In this document: piece by piece, positions 11,278 through 23,549 of the stretch
Numbering within the stretch: the stretch's first letter is position 1
Layout of the letters: every line of letters starts with the position of its first letter
Assembly (NCBI GenBank): GCA_026873275.1
Contig: JANTUC010000008.1
Location: forward strand, 1,674,001-1,738,000
DNA length: 64,000 nt
DNA from: Pseudopithomyces maydicus
Lineage: Eukaryota; Ascomycota; Dothideomycetes; Pleosporales; Didymosphaeriaceae
Direction of reading: 5' to 3'
Made by a program: the position numbers and the translations under genes
Notes under the pieces: model-generated
Databases searched by the model: none
What the model saw: only the letters and a program-made list of their open reading frames with translations
What the model was told of the DNA's origin: nothing

Positions 11278-13408
11278 TCGTCGTTCTGGCGCGTAGGGGA
11301 ACGGGTACTTCACACGTTTTTTTAGCATATGTGAAAATGGGTTTGAACGTTTACAGGAGTCATGAAGGAGATGTTGATGCACTGGCTGCTGGCTGCTGGC
11401 TTCTGGCGCTGGTAGCCGTTACCGATAAAAAATAATGATTGGATAGATGGGGACGGCACCGTAGAGATTTCAACTTCATGATAGACGCACATGACGTCCA
11501 CAAGCACTTCCATCGGTAGATTTTGCCTCATGTTACAGCTTGAAGTAGCTTCTATGAAATACACTTTTCGGCTCTACAACAGCCATATTTCCAGAAGTCA
11601 TGTCAACGTTCGATTCCCCTCTAGCCTAACCCCCAGCTCCAGCTCAACAGCATGTATGCACTCAACCCACGTGCATGCCGAACTCGCAGGTGGACGCACG
11701 CGACAAAGCAGCATGTGGCACCCCTCATTTGCAACCCGCCATCCAACGTATACTGTCATCTCATTCGCACCGCACAAAGTAAAGTCTGTGTCTATATACT
11801 TTTCCCTACGCACGGTAGCTGCTTCTGTGCAGGTACTGTACATACATACATGCATACATACATATGTACATAGATAGATACAAAAGCGGGTCCCCTACAT
11901 ACCCGGATCTGCAACGGCTTTTCTTGGAGAAGCACGCGAGGCATGTACGCACAACCCGATTCGAGGGATGACAGATGCGTGAGATGCACGTCCGGCTGTT
12001 GGTCGGCAGTGGTGCGCAGCTGGGTGATTCTTAGGTGTGTGCATCAACCTATCTACCTACCTACCTACTGAGCGTATGTATGTATGTATTTACATATACA
12101 CTTGTACTAGCTAGCACCTGTGTGGTCAATTAGAAAGCGGCTAAGCTGTATGTATGTATTTAACGACGCACCGAACGCAGCGCACTTCAGCTGCAAGAGT
12201 ACAAGACTACCAAAGTCCTCCCCACCACGATCGTACAACGGATCAGATGAGCAGCGCAGCGAACGTCCAGCTGCCCAGCTGCAAGACGGTGACACCGCGG
12301 TGATGCATTCAGCTGTGCGCCATTCATCCATCCAGCTCCAGCTCCAACCCCATCCAGCTCCATTCCCTCATCCCAGGATGATGTCAGAGCCGACAGCGCC
12401 GCTTTCCTGCCCTGCCCTGCCCTGCCCTGCCCCCAGCCCCAACAGCCGCATGCCCTCATCGTGCCTACACACACCCCCAAGTGGGCCGTATGAAATCATG
12501 CGCCTCGCCATGATGTCGCGAAACCAGCGACCGTTTCCCAGGGCGTTGGAAAACGCGGGATGATATGATGTGACGCATGCGGTTCCAGACGTGTGGCAGA
12601 GCAGTCCACTGGTGGTGTGCTTCGGTGCAGACGCGAGCGAATACGCACCGAAGCCCTGGCGCACGCACGCAAGGCAGGCCCTCAGCAGCGCACACACCGC
12701 TCCATCGCATGTTCGCAGGTGAGCTGCGAACGACACTACGCCATGGAGGAATGGATTTGCCAATCGCACCTCTCACCTGCGCCCATCCACCGTTCTTATG
12801 TTATGTATGTATAAGGCACAATGTGGGGATCCGGGCGTCAGGCGCTAGCTACCGTAGCCAGCCCAGCCCTCCAGCCAGTGCCAAATCGTATGTGTATGTA
12901 TGTAATGCTCACACCGTCGTACCCTCGACCGACCCAAGCAAAGCAATCCTGTTTCCAGCCCACCCAATGAGCCAAGCGCACCGCGTCCCTGCAACGCAGC
13001 CAGGCCAGGGTGCTGAAAATCTGGTTTGCGCACCGAACCGAACCCATGTCATGCGTTGCGGTGGGGAGAGGAGCGGCGTGGGCCAATATTTGGGGTGGCG
13101 GGGGTGATTGGGTGCGTCGGCCTGCCATCGCTATTTTAAAACGGGGAGACGTCGCGGGCGCGCTGGGGGGCTGCGCTGTGGATTTTTTTTGTTAACTGTC
13201 TCTGTGTGTGACTGTGTATCTGTGTTTGACTTTTAAATTCTGGACGATACGATACGATAGGAAGAGTGGACGTACGTGCGTGTGTTCGGTGCGAGATAAT
13301 TACGCTGCGTTGGGGATATACGTACATACGTACATACATATTGTGTGTGTGAAGAGAAGGAAGGAAGGGACCGAGGAAAAAAGGAAGGCACGAAGCCAGC
13401 AAGCAAAC
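11278..13408. repeat. Spacer with several microsatellites
   Basis: No supported gene. Simple repeats visible: ACAT units near 11838-11868, ACCT units near 12050-12066, ATGT units near 12074-12090, CCTGC units at 12406-12432, and GTATGT-type units near 12800-12905 and 13318-13345. The open frames seen across this stretch are low-complexity or shadow frames. Confidence 0.6.
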
Positions 13409-14061
13409 ATGGAAGCCACAGAGCGATACACGAACAGCCCGACGCCCCCGCTGCCAGTCCGCAATCCAAACCACAGATACCCGTACTCATACTGGCACAT
13501 CCTCCACCACGACGCATACACCGAACCCGAGCTCGTCGTCCCCCCGCTCTTCAGCTCGACTACCAGACCACCCGCTTTCGCACCACACTCTTCCTTTGCA
13601 GCTACCCACCATCCTCATCCCACCCGCCCGACCTCCTCCCGCTCCTCCTCCTCATCCATCACCTCGACCTCATCCAGGGCCTCAAACACATCCTTCACCT
13701 CACTCACCTCATACACCTCATACACCTCCACCTCCACCACAAGCACAACCACAGTCTCAGGCCCCACCCCAACCCCAACCCCTCGCCACCACCACCACCA
13801 CCACCACCACCACCAAAACTTCGCCTTCCCACCCCCGACGTCTACGACTGGGGCAACGAGTGGGATCCATCCCGTGCCCAGCAGCGTCGAAGGGGCCGCC
13901 TGCGCAGGATGAAGTCGCCCAAGGAGGAGACGTTGAGGGATCTGAGGGCGAGGGGGAGCGATGTTTGCTTGAAGAGGGTGTGTGAGGTGGGGGTTGAGTG
14001 GTATGTTAGTGGGGGGTTGGGGTTGGGGGTGTGCTGGAGGAGGAGGAGGGGTAGGGGGTAA
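13409..14061 (+). CDS. Hypothetical Ser/Thr- and His-rich protein, frame broken by one base
   Basis: The start at 13409 (MEATERYTNSPTPPLPV) opens a frame with a YPYSYWHILHHDAYTEPE segment. A long Ser/Thr/Tyr-rich region and a run of nine histidines (CAC repeats, 13791-13818) follow. Right after FAFPPP the frame degenerates and stops at 13912. Adding one base to the C5 run at 13832-13836 continues smoothly into DVYDWGNEWDPSRAQQRRRG and a basic helix (KSPKEETLRDLRARG), giving 218 codons to a stop at 14059-14061. The last 30 residues are Gly/Arg-rich and cross several G5-G6 runs, so the true end is uncertain. No known domain. The gene is likely real because the second half shows an ordered acidic-basic pattern, but the model rests on an inferred correction. 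Confidence 0.5.
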
Positions 14062-14133
14062 GAGGGGGAGAGGGGAGAGGAAGTTAAGGGGAGGGGGAGA
14101 GGAAGAGGAAGATAAGGGGAGGGGGATGAAATT

Positions 14134-14343
14134 TTGATGGTGGGAGGTGGTGATGATGATGATGGTGGTGATGATAATGAAGATGAAGATGAAGATCATG
14201 AGAATGAGGATGAGGATAAGGATAAGGATGATGATGAGGACGATGAGGATGATGAAGATGATGAAGATGATGAGGATGATAAGGATGATGAAGATGATGG
14301 AGATGATGAGGATGATAAGGATCATGATGAAGACAATGATTGA
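14134..14343 (+). repeat. Imperfect GAT/GAA/GAG trinucleotide tract
   Basis: About 200 bp of near-pure purine-T triplets. It is open as a poly-Asp/Glu frame, as a poly-Met/Arg/Lys frame, and on the minus strand as poly-Ile/Leu/Phe and His/Pro frames. This is what a triplet repeat lacking stop codons gives, so I do not treat any of these frames as a gene. Confidence 0.85.
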
Positions 14344-15321
14344 TTGGGATGTTACGGTCATTGGCCATCGGTGGGAAAGTCTCGTTACAGCGTTTCCTAT
14401 GTCGTTTTCGATGATACCACGACGCGTTATGGAGAGGGAGCAATGCTTGTCGAAGCTTTATGAGTTGAGCATGTACATTTTTCCCACGTAATGTTTTAAT
14501 GATTTTAATGCGAGTATGCTGTTAATGATGATGATGTCCATCTCGCTGCTACTACAGAATCATCCCATCTGCTACCTAGGTACTACCATGTCCCCGTGAA
14601 TCGGACTTTGCCAGGTGGACTCTACAACTGGCGATTTTGTGTATAAATACCACCCCTTCAGCACTCAACCTCCGCACGCCTTCATCGAAAAGCAAAACTA
14701 AAATGCTGCAATTTGTCAAGTCATGTGGTTCGCGCTTTGTGTGCAGTCTAAAATAAAATGTATAAAATTTCCATGACTTCTTTTCGGCCTCTACAAAACT
14801 TCGAGATCTAAACGACATGTGTGACCAAGCCGCACTTCGTTGGAACGATGCTAAAACGTTGGCTCAAAAACGGGATATCTGGCCCGATGTCCGCAGAGGC
14901 TTGAGTCTTCTTCAACAATCGACTGAACGACTCGATGTTGGCTTGATTCTTTCGGTTCTCCGCTCTGCCAGCTACTCCAAAAAACGAAACCAACAAAAAG
15001 ATGGAATACTGTTATATGGGGAGTTCCAAGTATTGAAAAAAATGATGTCGCAGTCACATGTCTGCTCGGGATCCTCTCCCTCTATCCGCTCGAAGTCCGA
15101 CGGAGTTCAAATGAGCGTTTTCGACTTAAATGCCCTTGCCGCTTATCTACAAGTTCGATACGGAGGCTGAAGCATGGTATGGTTGAGGAATATCAAAGCA
15201 ATAAAAGACGTCATAATGGAGACGGAGGAGTCGCTCGTCTGTGACAAAACTCCGGTGACAAGGAACAATGGCAAACCTCTGTGTGTTGGCTCCATCTCTG
15301 AAATGGTGCGTCGGTTGGATG

Positions 15322-15481
15322 AATGGAACCACCCGCTGTCCTTCTGTTCCACCATTTTTTTCATCGCATCATCAGGCATGCTTCTAAAATCCGAATAAGA
15401 ACATGTTAGATTCAATGGAGCCACCCGCTGTCCTTCTGCTCGACCATTTTTTATCGTATTTTCAGGTATGCTTCTAAAATC
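15322..15481 (+). repeat. Two-copy direct duplication, period 92 bp
   Basis: Copies at 15322-15391 and 15414-15481 share ACCCGCTGTCCTTCTG, a CCATTTTTT run and GCATGCTTCTAAAATC-like ends, with several substitutions. They sit in a gene-poor stretch and have no coding meaning that I can see. Confidence 0.7.
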
Positions 15482-17170
15482 GCCACGACATCGAAAGAAA
15501 GCATCGGATGTTCTTATGCGCCAGCAACACGATACTAAATACTAAAATTCTTTGCGCAACTTCAATGTTTTTGTGCAAAACACAGCGTTCATGAGAAAGG
15601 GTTGGCATCACCTCTCATGGCAGAAAACAGAGACGATGGGAACATGCATACATGTTTCTCTTTCTTAAGCCAGGTCACTATACGTCCTGCAGTGTCCAAA
15701 AACGTCCAAAGAACCACATATGCTCGTGAGCGGCACTGGGACTGTTGTTTTGATCCCAAAGTTCACTCTATCAACTCCTATGCTGGAGGAGTATTGGGGA
15801 CCAGAAATTAAGTTCCCGTACGCTCATGTCGGTGGAGCTCACCTGAACTTGACACTTATTCGAAAACCACGACCCTCTACTCATACAAATTCTCGTCTTC
15901 GGTATCTTCCAACAGCGTACCAAAAACAACCCCGCAATGTTCTATGGGAAGTTGGAACGCTCTTTCGGAAGATTCGAAAACAGATTATAATATGGCACAA
16001 TACGACCAAGCAGTTCACGAATATGAACCAACATATCTGTCCATTGTTCTTAACTATTTTCATCTGGTCAGCCACCTCTTCCGCCTCTTTTTCGAAGAGA
16101 ACCAAGAATTCACGCATGGTGATCTCTGTGCTTCGTCACCCGGACTTGCCCCTCCTCGATCGAAATAAAGCGAAGGCAATGCACTCATGTGGAGAGGTAC
16201 AGTGACATTACGCCGTACCTCGTCCTCTATCGATGCGATGTTCGAAGAGAGTGATCTTGGTGCTGCGCTTCTTCTTACAAGACCTAAAAAAGCCGAGGTC
16301 ATGGCTATATAGCTCTGTGCCCAGCTCCAGTCGATATAAGAGAAAGAAAATGCGAGAGCGAATGTTTCTTGTCGCTCCTATTCGACTACAACACAACGTA
16401 TGAACAAAACCTTGAATGCAGTTCTTGGTCTGCGTGCCTCTCGATTTACTCCAAAAGCCGAAAATGCACCGGTATGAGAGGTACAAATGGCACTTCCTCC
16501 CCCAGCTACAAAAAATTCACAAGCTCACGACATGCTCTGCGTCTCCCTCCCGGGTCACTTACTAAAGCAAAGGAGTTCTAATCGCATGTGGCTCCTTTCT
16601 TCTGGCCACTGCCTCAATGTCGGGCAAACCGTTGTATAAAGAGACTGCGTTCTGAATCTCTCCTATCGATTCAAAAAGGTCATACGGTTAGGGTTGTGGT
16701 TATGCGCCAACTCTTCCTGTCCGCCACTCCTCCACCCTCAAGTTTAAGCAAAAGTACCCTGCTAGGAATCTATGGGAGCACCTCTCCGCACACTCTATCT
16801 CAGACTTTTCAAGACGTTCACGCTCTCGATCTTATGTTCTCGTCCGCTCGCTTTCCAACAATACACAGAACATTAGAAAGTCAACAAATGACGATAATTG
16901 GGTCCAAAAACAAGATGCAAAAAACTTATGAGTAACTCCAAATGCCGAGCACTATGTCGGTTCTAAAGTTACATTTTGGACCTTTGTGGCATATTGGACA
17001 ACAATTTCGACCTTCTCATCGCTCTTCCTTGGCTATGGGATTTTCGCGCTTCCTAGTGAGGTACTATCGGGCAGTGTTACTGAAAAAGTCACCAAAAAAG
17101 CATTCTATGAGCGATTCTCGATCAGACAGCATAAAGAGTAACAGTGCTCGGTGTCCGCAATATAAACGGC

Positions 17171-17289
17171 ATCGCTTTGCTACATGTCCTCCCGGCGCTT
17201 GTGGGACGCTCTGTGGTTATGTGCAATGTAAATCGCACCCTTTTGCCACCATGTCCCCTCCGGCGCTTGTGGGACGCTCTGTAGTTATG
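17171..17289 (+). repeat. Two-copy direct duplication, period 68 bp, running into a CAC/ATC tract
   Basis: Both copies carry GGCGCTTGTGGGACGCTCTG followed by GTTATG (last shared block near 17195 and 17263). A CACCAT/CACTATC-type trinucleotide tract follows directly to about 17370. Confidence 0.7.
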
Positions 17290-19733
17290 ATGGCCATCAT
17301 CACCGCTATTGTCTTTACCATCACCACCATCACCACTATCATCACTATTACCACCATCACATACCCACGCCATCATTTCCCCACTTACACATACGACCCC
17401 TCAAATCTCTAACCACTCTCCCCCAAAACAATCTACATGAAAAACTCTCTCATGGTTGTTATCAATTCTATTTGGACTATCATGTTTCATGCATTGTTCT
17501 GGCGGACACTTATTGAATGAAAATCCAATGATCATTTTACAAGTTGCCGTTCTTAGAAATCCGATCAGGACCCTATGACGATAATCAATAGAATCAAGAT
17601 ACCTAAATGACCACACCCCTCTTTTTCAACCCCCTACATCCCCACCTCCAGCGAGTCAGCCAACCACCCAGCCCCCACACTTACTTCTGCCCCACCATCA
17701 TCACCCAGTGCACGCTATAATTTCCGCATTTTCTATACAAACTCACATGCATTTGAAACCTCATCTCATTCCATCTCACCTCGTGCCAACCCAATCGTAT
17801 ATTCATGTGTATAAATACATATGTATTCCCACCGCCACCTTCCCACCCCTCCACCCCTCCACCCCATCCCTCTTGCCCCTCCCCCACCTCGCCACCTTCC
17901 CCTTGCATGCTTGCATGAATCCACCCCCCAATCGCCACACCCCGCCACGCGACCCCGGCCCCAAACACCCTCGCGATAACCTCGCATACATACATACATT
18001 CATACATGCGTGCGTGCGTGCATACACACAACGGCACCCCACCACGGGCCATCACACCACTTTTTTCCCCTTTACCGTACTCCTCCGTCTATCACTCCAA
18101 AACTAGATCTTCTCCCTAATTACCGATTTATTATATATACATCCTTATCTCACTGCATATATACATACCTATGTATGTATATGGATGGGCATATGATGTG
18201 ACAGAGAGCGCAGCGCTTTCCCCCGACTAGGAATCGGCGATTGATAGATAGCGTTTGTGCTGTAGTGCAGCGCAGCGCAGCGCAGCGCAGCCCATCGAAT
18301 ATTATGTTTTAATCTATCCATATAGCCTTACGTACTTCGCTGTACGTACAGTGCTGTATTTAGTACCTGGTATAGCATATCTATCTATCTATCTGTCTGT
18401 CTATCGCACCACAGCAGACTACATACACTTGCCTATCCCATCATTTATGTATGTACTTTACATACATTCTGCCTGCGCCATATATATATGCACTATGCGC
18501 CATGCATGCATGCATGCACCGCATCGCATCGCATTACATCCCACCGCAGCACCGCACGCACCGCAACCCATCATCGGCCTCGGACCCGACGTACCGTACA
18601 TACATACATACATACATACGTACGGTGTGTTAAATCCGGCCTCGGACTCGGAGGAAATCCCACCAACGGCCGGAAGAATTGTGGTTGCGGCTGCGGCTAC
18701 GGCTGCGGCTGCGGCTGTTGTTGCGAGCGCAGCTGTTGATGTGGTCGTGGTTGTACGTACATACAGCGGTACGCTAGCGTGGTATGTACGTCTTGATTGT
18801 CTTCCCGCGGGAGGGAAGGGCGAGATACTGATGGTAGACGGGAAGGGAAGGGAAGGGAAGGGAAGGGAGGTGGGGAGATAAGTCTCAGCGCACATGGAGT
18901 ACGATGCGATAAGACCGATAATGCTCAGTAGGCGGGGCCCCGGAGGTAACCACCTGGGGCAATAGATAGATCACATGATGCGGGAATAACCTTGGGACCT
19001 TGGGACCCTGGGATCTTACTTTGGAATGGATGGGCTTGGGAAACGGGGACAAGACGACAGATGGGGAGATGGTACGCCGCCGATTATTGTATACGCAGTA
19101 AACCAAGCCAAGCCTAACTAATCCAACTTTTGCTATCTACCTACTCTGCCCTACCCACACGACAACGCTAGACTATTAAATATAGAAACGCTACGCTACG
19201 CTACGTACGCCACAATGGAGATACTCAATAGACTACTTGTGCTTGACGAACCACACTCCTACCCCCTTCATCACCAAGAAAGACAACACATAATATACTC
19301 CACATCCATACTTCTGTCTGTCTGTCTGTCTACCTACAGAGGAAGGGAGCCAAAAAAAGAAGAGAAAGAAAGACCTCTCGAGGGTGCCGTTCCGTGCCCT
19401 GCAAAGCACAGCACAGCACAGCCACAGGGATGGGTGTGTGAGGGGGTATCGCAAACTGAATAATTCCCCATCCCCCTTTGCCTCCCCAGATTTTGATTAT
19501 CCCATCCATCCATCCATCCATCCATCCAATCCAATCCCAAACCGAACCAAAACCCGGCCAGGATCCCCACCTTTGTGTATTCAAGATAATAAGATAACTA
19601 AGCAACAAGGCGCCACGCCAGTAGTAAAGACCGAAAACAGAGTTTTTAAAGCATGCAAGGAACTTAACTTGGCGAAAAGCGTGTGCCAAAATGCAACGTG
19701 TACGGTACAGTTACGGTACGGGGGTGAGACTTA

Positions 19734-21876
19734 TCACAAGTGGGCGCCGTTAAGCCCATTGGTGACGTGCTCGACGCCGTTGCCGTTGGCGTGGCCGTTG
19801 GCAAAGGGGTGGTGGCCGTTGCCGGCGGGCTGGGTGACGGGGTACACCGACTTCTCCGAGTCGCTGAAGGGGTCGTACATGCGCTCCTCGATGTACTGGT
19901 CGAGCTGCTCGTCAGAAAGCTGGCGGAGCTCGACAGCACGGTCGACGCCGTTCTTCTGGGCAGCGCGGATGACACCACGGGTGACAATGACCGAGACCTC
20001 GCGGATGCGGCGAATGTCAGGGTACAGCCAGCCGTCGGCGTACTCCTGCTTGTTAAGCGAGGTGGAGAGAGACTCGGCGGAGGCGTAGATCATGTCTTGA
20101 GTGATGTTGGTGGCCTTGGAGATGATGGCGGCGAGACCGATACCGGGGAAGACGTACATGTTGTTACCCTGACCGGGGGTAAGCAACTTGCCGTTGTGCT
20201 CCAGGGACGGGAAGGGAGATCCAGAGGCGAATAAGCACCGGCCCTCGGTGTTGTGCACGGCCTCCTCGAAGTTGCACTCCGACTTGCTGGAGGGGTTGGA
20301 CAGGGGGAAGATGATTGGGCGGTCGTTGAGCTTGGCCATCTTCTGCAGGATCTCCTTGGTGAAGGCTCCGCCAATGGTGGACAGACCCATCAGGATGGTA
20401 GGCTGAACGAAGTCGATGAGACGGGAGAGCGACTGGTACTGGCGACCGTTGTTGTCGTTGCGAGCAAAGTAGACCTTGTGGTCGGCGAGCTTGTCACCGC
20501 GGTCGAGAGTAACAAGACCGTTTGAGTCGACGAACCAGAACTTCTTGCGAGCCTCCTCCTCGGTCAAGCCCTCCTTGATGAAGAACTCGACGATCTGCTT
20601 GGCAACACCAACACCGGCACTTCCAGCTCCGAGGAAGATGGCGCGGTGATCCTTCGCCGGCACGCCCGATGCACGAACGGCATTGATGAAGCCACCAACA
20701 ATGACGGCACCAGTTCCCTGGACGTCATCGTTGAACATGCAGTACTTGTCCTGGTATCGCTCAAGGGCGGGGAAGGGGTTCTTGAAGTCCTCGTATTGGA
20801 TGACAATGCTGCACGCGATCAGTTTCCGCATTTGCACGTTACACAGATCTGGCTGCTTACCTGGGCCACTTGTCGGTCAGCGCCTCCATGAGCTCATCCA
20901 AGAACTCCTTCTCCTGGGCGGGAGTGACCTTGGGCATCCTGGAGCCCATGTACAGCGGGTCGTTGCGGAGTGCCTCGTTGCTTGTGCCCAAATCCAGGGT
21001 CAATGGCAGGGTGCCGCTGGGCTTGATTCCAGCGCAGGCAGTGTAGAGAGCCAGCTTGCCGACGGGGATACCCATGCCGTTGACACCGAGATCACCAAGA
21101 CCTAAGATTCGGGAGCCGTCAGTGATGACGGTGATCTCGACCTCGTGCGGCCAGTTCTCGAGGATCTCGCGGAGGTGGCCCCGGTCGTTCCAGGAGAGGT
21201 ACATGCCCTCGGGTTGTGTCCAGATCTCGTGCCATCGCACACAGGCCTCGCCGACGGTCGGGGTGTAGATCAGAGGGGTCAATTCCTGCAGTCGGGTCAG
21301 AATATGCAGCAGGCACGTGAAAAATCGTGCTTACCTTGACGTTTTGTGACAGCAGACGGTAGAAAAGGTGGACGTTGGTGGCGCGGAGGTGGACCAGGTA
21401 CTGGAACTTCTCCAGGGGCGTGGACTTCATGGCGAGGAGTCGGAGACCTGTCGGTGGGGGTCAGAGCCGGTCGCTGCTTCCGCATTGGCAATACTCACAT
21501 CGCTGTGCCTGCACCTCGTGGCTCTCGACTGCGGGCGGGGTCAGGCCGTACGTCTTGAGGTACTTGCGGACCTCGGCCGTGTTGGCCATGTCGTAGTCAC
21601 CATTGCTGCGGAAGATTGTGAGCCATTGGAGCGGGCGGACGGGGAGCAGAGCAGAACAGAGCAGAGCCAGAGCAGAGCAGAGCCCGGCGGAGCAGAGGCG
21701 GGTACGTACGTGGTGCTGAGCTGCCTCGTAGGGGCGCTGGGCCTCGGAGCCTGAGCATAGGTCATGTTGGCTACGGTTGCTAGGAAGCGGCGGTGAGAGG
21801 GTGAAGAGAGAGGGATTCTGGCAGAGCAAGAGGCCCGGGAGAGCAGCGCGGCTTTAAAGGGATTTAGTCTCAGCAT
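19734..21876 (-). CDS. NAD-type malic enzyme, probably mitochondrial
   Basis: Converts malate to pyruvate and CO2 with reduction of NAD(P)+. Five exons; introns 20809-20860, 21286-21334, 21448-21498 and 21606-21709, all GT-AG; 628 residues. Conserved features: YTPTVGEAC (Tyr136), ILGLGDLG (about 189-196), GIPVGKL with Lys206, QYEDF metal ligands (Glu277, Asp278), FNDDVQGTGAV (296-306) and the dinucleotide motif GAGSAGVG (331-338). The first 60 residues are rich in Arg, Ser and Ala with no acidic residues, typical of a mitochondrial presequence. I use the ATG at 21876; another in-frame ATG lies at 21957, so the presequence could be longer. The C-terminal tail (Asn/Gly/His-rich) is low-complexity. 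Reading frame intact. Cofactor choice (NAD or NADP) cannot be settled by eye; the eukaryotic ME2/MAE1-type layout favours NAD. Confidence 0.95.
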
Positions 21877-23549
21877 TGACAGGCTGCGTGAGACGCTGAG
21901 GCAAGCTTGCCGCGGCAGGGCAGGGGAAGGAAGAATGGTCCTGACGGGGGCTGACAAACTGCACAGGACACAGGACCTATCGGGAAGCGGCAGTTGAACG
22001 GGCAGCAGTCAGCGGACGGGAGATTTTTGGGCATGGGAGGAGAGCCGGGGCTCTTCATCTCGTGCGCCACGCTCACCAACAGCGTTCCAAAAAATTCCCC
22101 AGTTTGGGATGACTGAGGCCGGCGCAGGCCAGGCGGCGTGGAGCAACCCTAGCTCATGCACAATCCCGGCGCCAGACCCTCTTTGCGGCGCAGGCATCGG
22201 AACAGGTCGGAATCTGCCTCCAAACGGCTGCAAAGCTGGGGACGGCTCGTCAGCTGCGGCTCCACGCTGCGCTCCGTCGGCGGGCGGGTGCTCGTCTCGA
22301 AGCCCATAGACGCCGCAAGAGCCTCACGATAGGGGGGCCCGTCAGGCACCAACGACATGGACGACGATGTCGTGATGGACTAGCGGCCGCGGGCGTGCCA
22401 GGCAGGCTCTGACACGGCAATGCATCACGGTGGGTGGTGGTAGGTACTCGCGGTTGCGTGGCCAAAACACGATGGTTCCAGGGAGTGCCGGCGCGGTGGG
22501 AATGGCTGCAACATGGGCTGGCATCCCGATGGCGCGCCAGTGTCGGACCTGGGCGAGTGCGACAGTTTCAATGCTTGTTCGCCCACGAGCAGCACCAAGG
22601 GCACCAAGGAAGGCGGCATGGCGGTTCTGGAAGCATTAAGCTTTCCCAGGCACCCTCCCCATTCGCGGCCATGCAAGCTACGCACACCGACTGCTCTTGA
22701 CGCCGAAGAATCGTATGTTTTGTTAGATCCCGGCGGTGAGTTGGTGACCTGGTGCTGACCGTCTCAACACACTGCGCCATTTTGCACGTCGAGGAGGACG
22801 ACTGTGGCGAGCGGCGCCTGGCTCCCGTGTCGATCGCGCGCTGCACGGTACACAGTGCCGCCCTTCGTATGGAGGCACGGCTATTCTTTGTTGAACATGC
22901 GCGCCCGGTACATCTGCAGCTAATATCTACGGCCAAGCACATCGAACACCTGTCGAGTTCCGGAGCGACGGGTGCGGGGAAAGCTTGACTGTCGGGCCCG
23001 TGGACGCTCTGCAACGCCTTCGGAGCACGATGAGGGCGTGGTAGAGACAATTTGAGCGGTGCAGGTTGCTTGTACATAATAGCGCAAATCCTAGGCACGC
23101 GACCTGATCCGCCTGGCGATGCCGGAGGGCGAAGGGGGCCATGGGCCGTGTGTGGCGCTGTGGAGTAGCTCTGTCCTCGCGCCAAGCCGTATCGACGGCA
23201 CCTCTGTCGCGACTCGGACGTGTCGCCATGTCGTTCATGGAGTTGCAGGCAGTCGGCGGCGTGGCGTGGGGGGTTCGCGCCCGTCCAGCCACTGAGCCCG
23301 TGTGGGGGGAGACTCGCACTGGCGGGAGCTGCTACAGGGCGGACACTAGGCCGGGTCGGGCGTAGACCATGACGTCGGCCTCTGGAACCTCGTTCGTCAC
23401 CATTGCACGCCTGTGTGCGGACCATGACAGCGACAGCGACAGAGCAACAACCACGCAGCAAGAAGCAACACAGCACTGCATCTGTCGCCCAGGCCATGCC
23501 CAATTGACCCTACACCACACCCAGCTCCCCGCGCCCGCCCTAGCCCGTC
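21877..23549. other. 1.7-kb spacer between divergent genes
   Basis: Separates the divergently transcribed malic enzyme and HAM1-like gene, so both promoters should lie here. It is GC-rich, which leaves long chance frames open (for example 22568-23503 on the minus strand). I see no domain or gene-like codon pattern in them. Confidence 0.5.

Larger units (their letters stand above)
14344..19733. other. 5.4-kb gene-poor spacer rich in simple repeats
   Basis: No supported gene. Beyond the duplications listed separately it holds many microsatellites: CATA/TGCG units near 17985-18027, GCAGC units near 18268-18291, TCTA/TCTG near 18378-18402, CATG near 18500-18517, CATA near 18596-18622, GCGGCT near 18688-18720, GGGAA near 18840-18867, GCTAC near 19188-19205, TCTG near 19312-19335 and CATC near 19503-19528. 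Several open frames of 60-200 codons here are translations of these repeats. Confidence 0.6.

Noticed and set aside
11605..11640. GTTCGATTCC, resembling a tRNA T-arm
   Set aside because: The flanking bases do not pair as a T stem and no D-arm or anticodon arm lies at the right distance.
13615..14361. 248-codon minus frame full of Ile, Leu and Phe, resembling a membrane protein
   Set aside because: It is the translation of the triplet repeat and of the complement of the Ser/Thr-rich gene.
22568..23503. 311-codon minus-strand frame between malic enzyme and the HAM1-like gene
   Set aside because: Arg/Ser/Cys-rich composition typical of a chance frame in GC-rich DNA; no domain, and it overlaps the expected divergent promoters.
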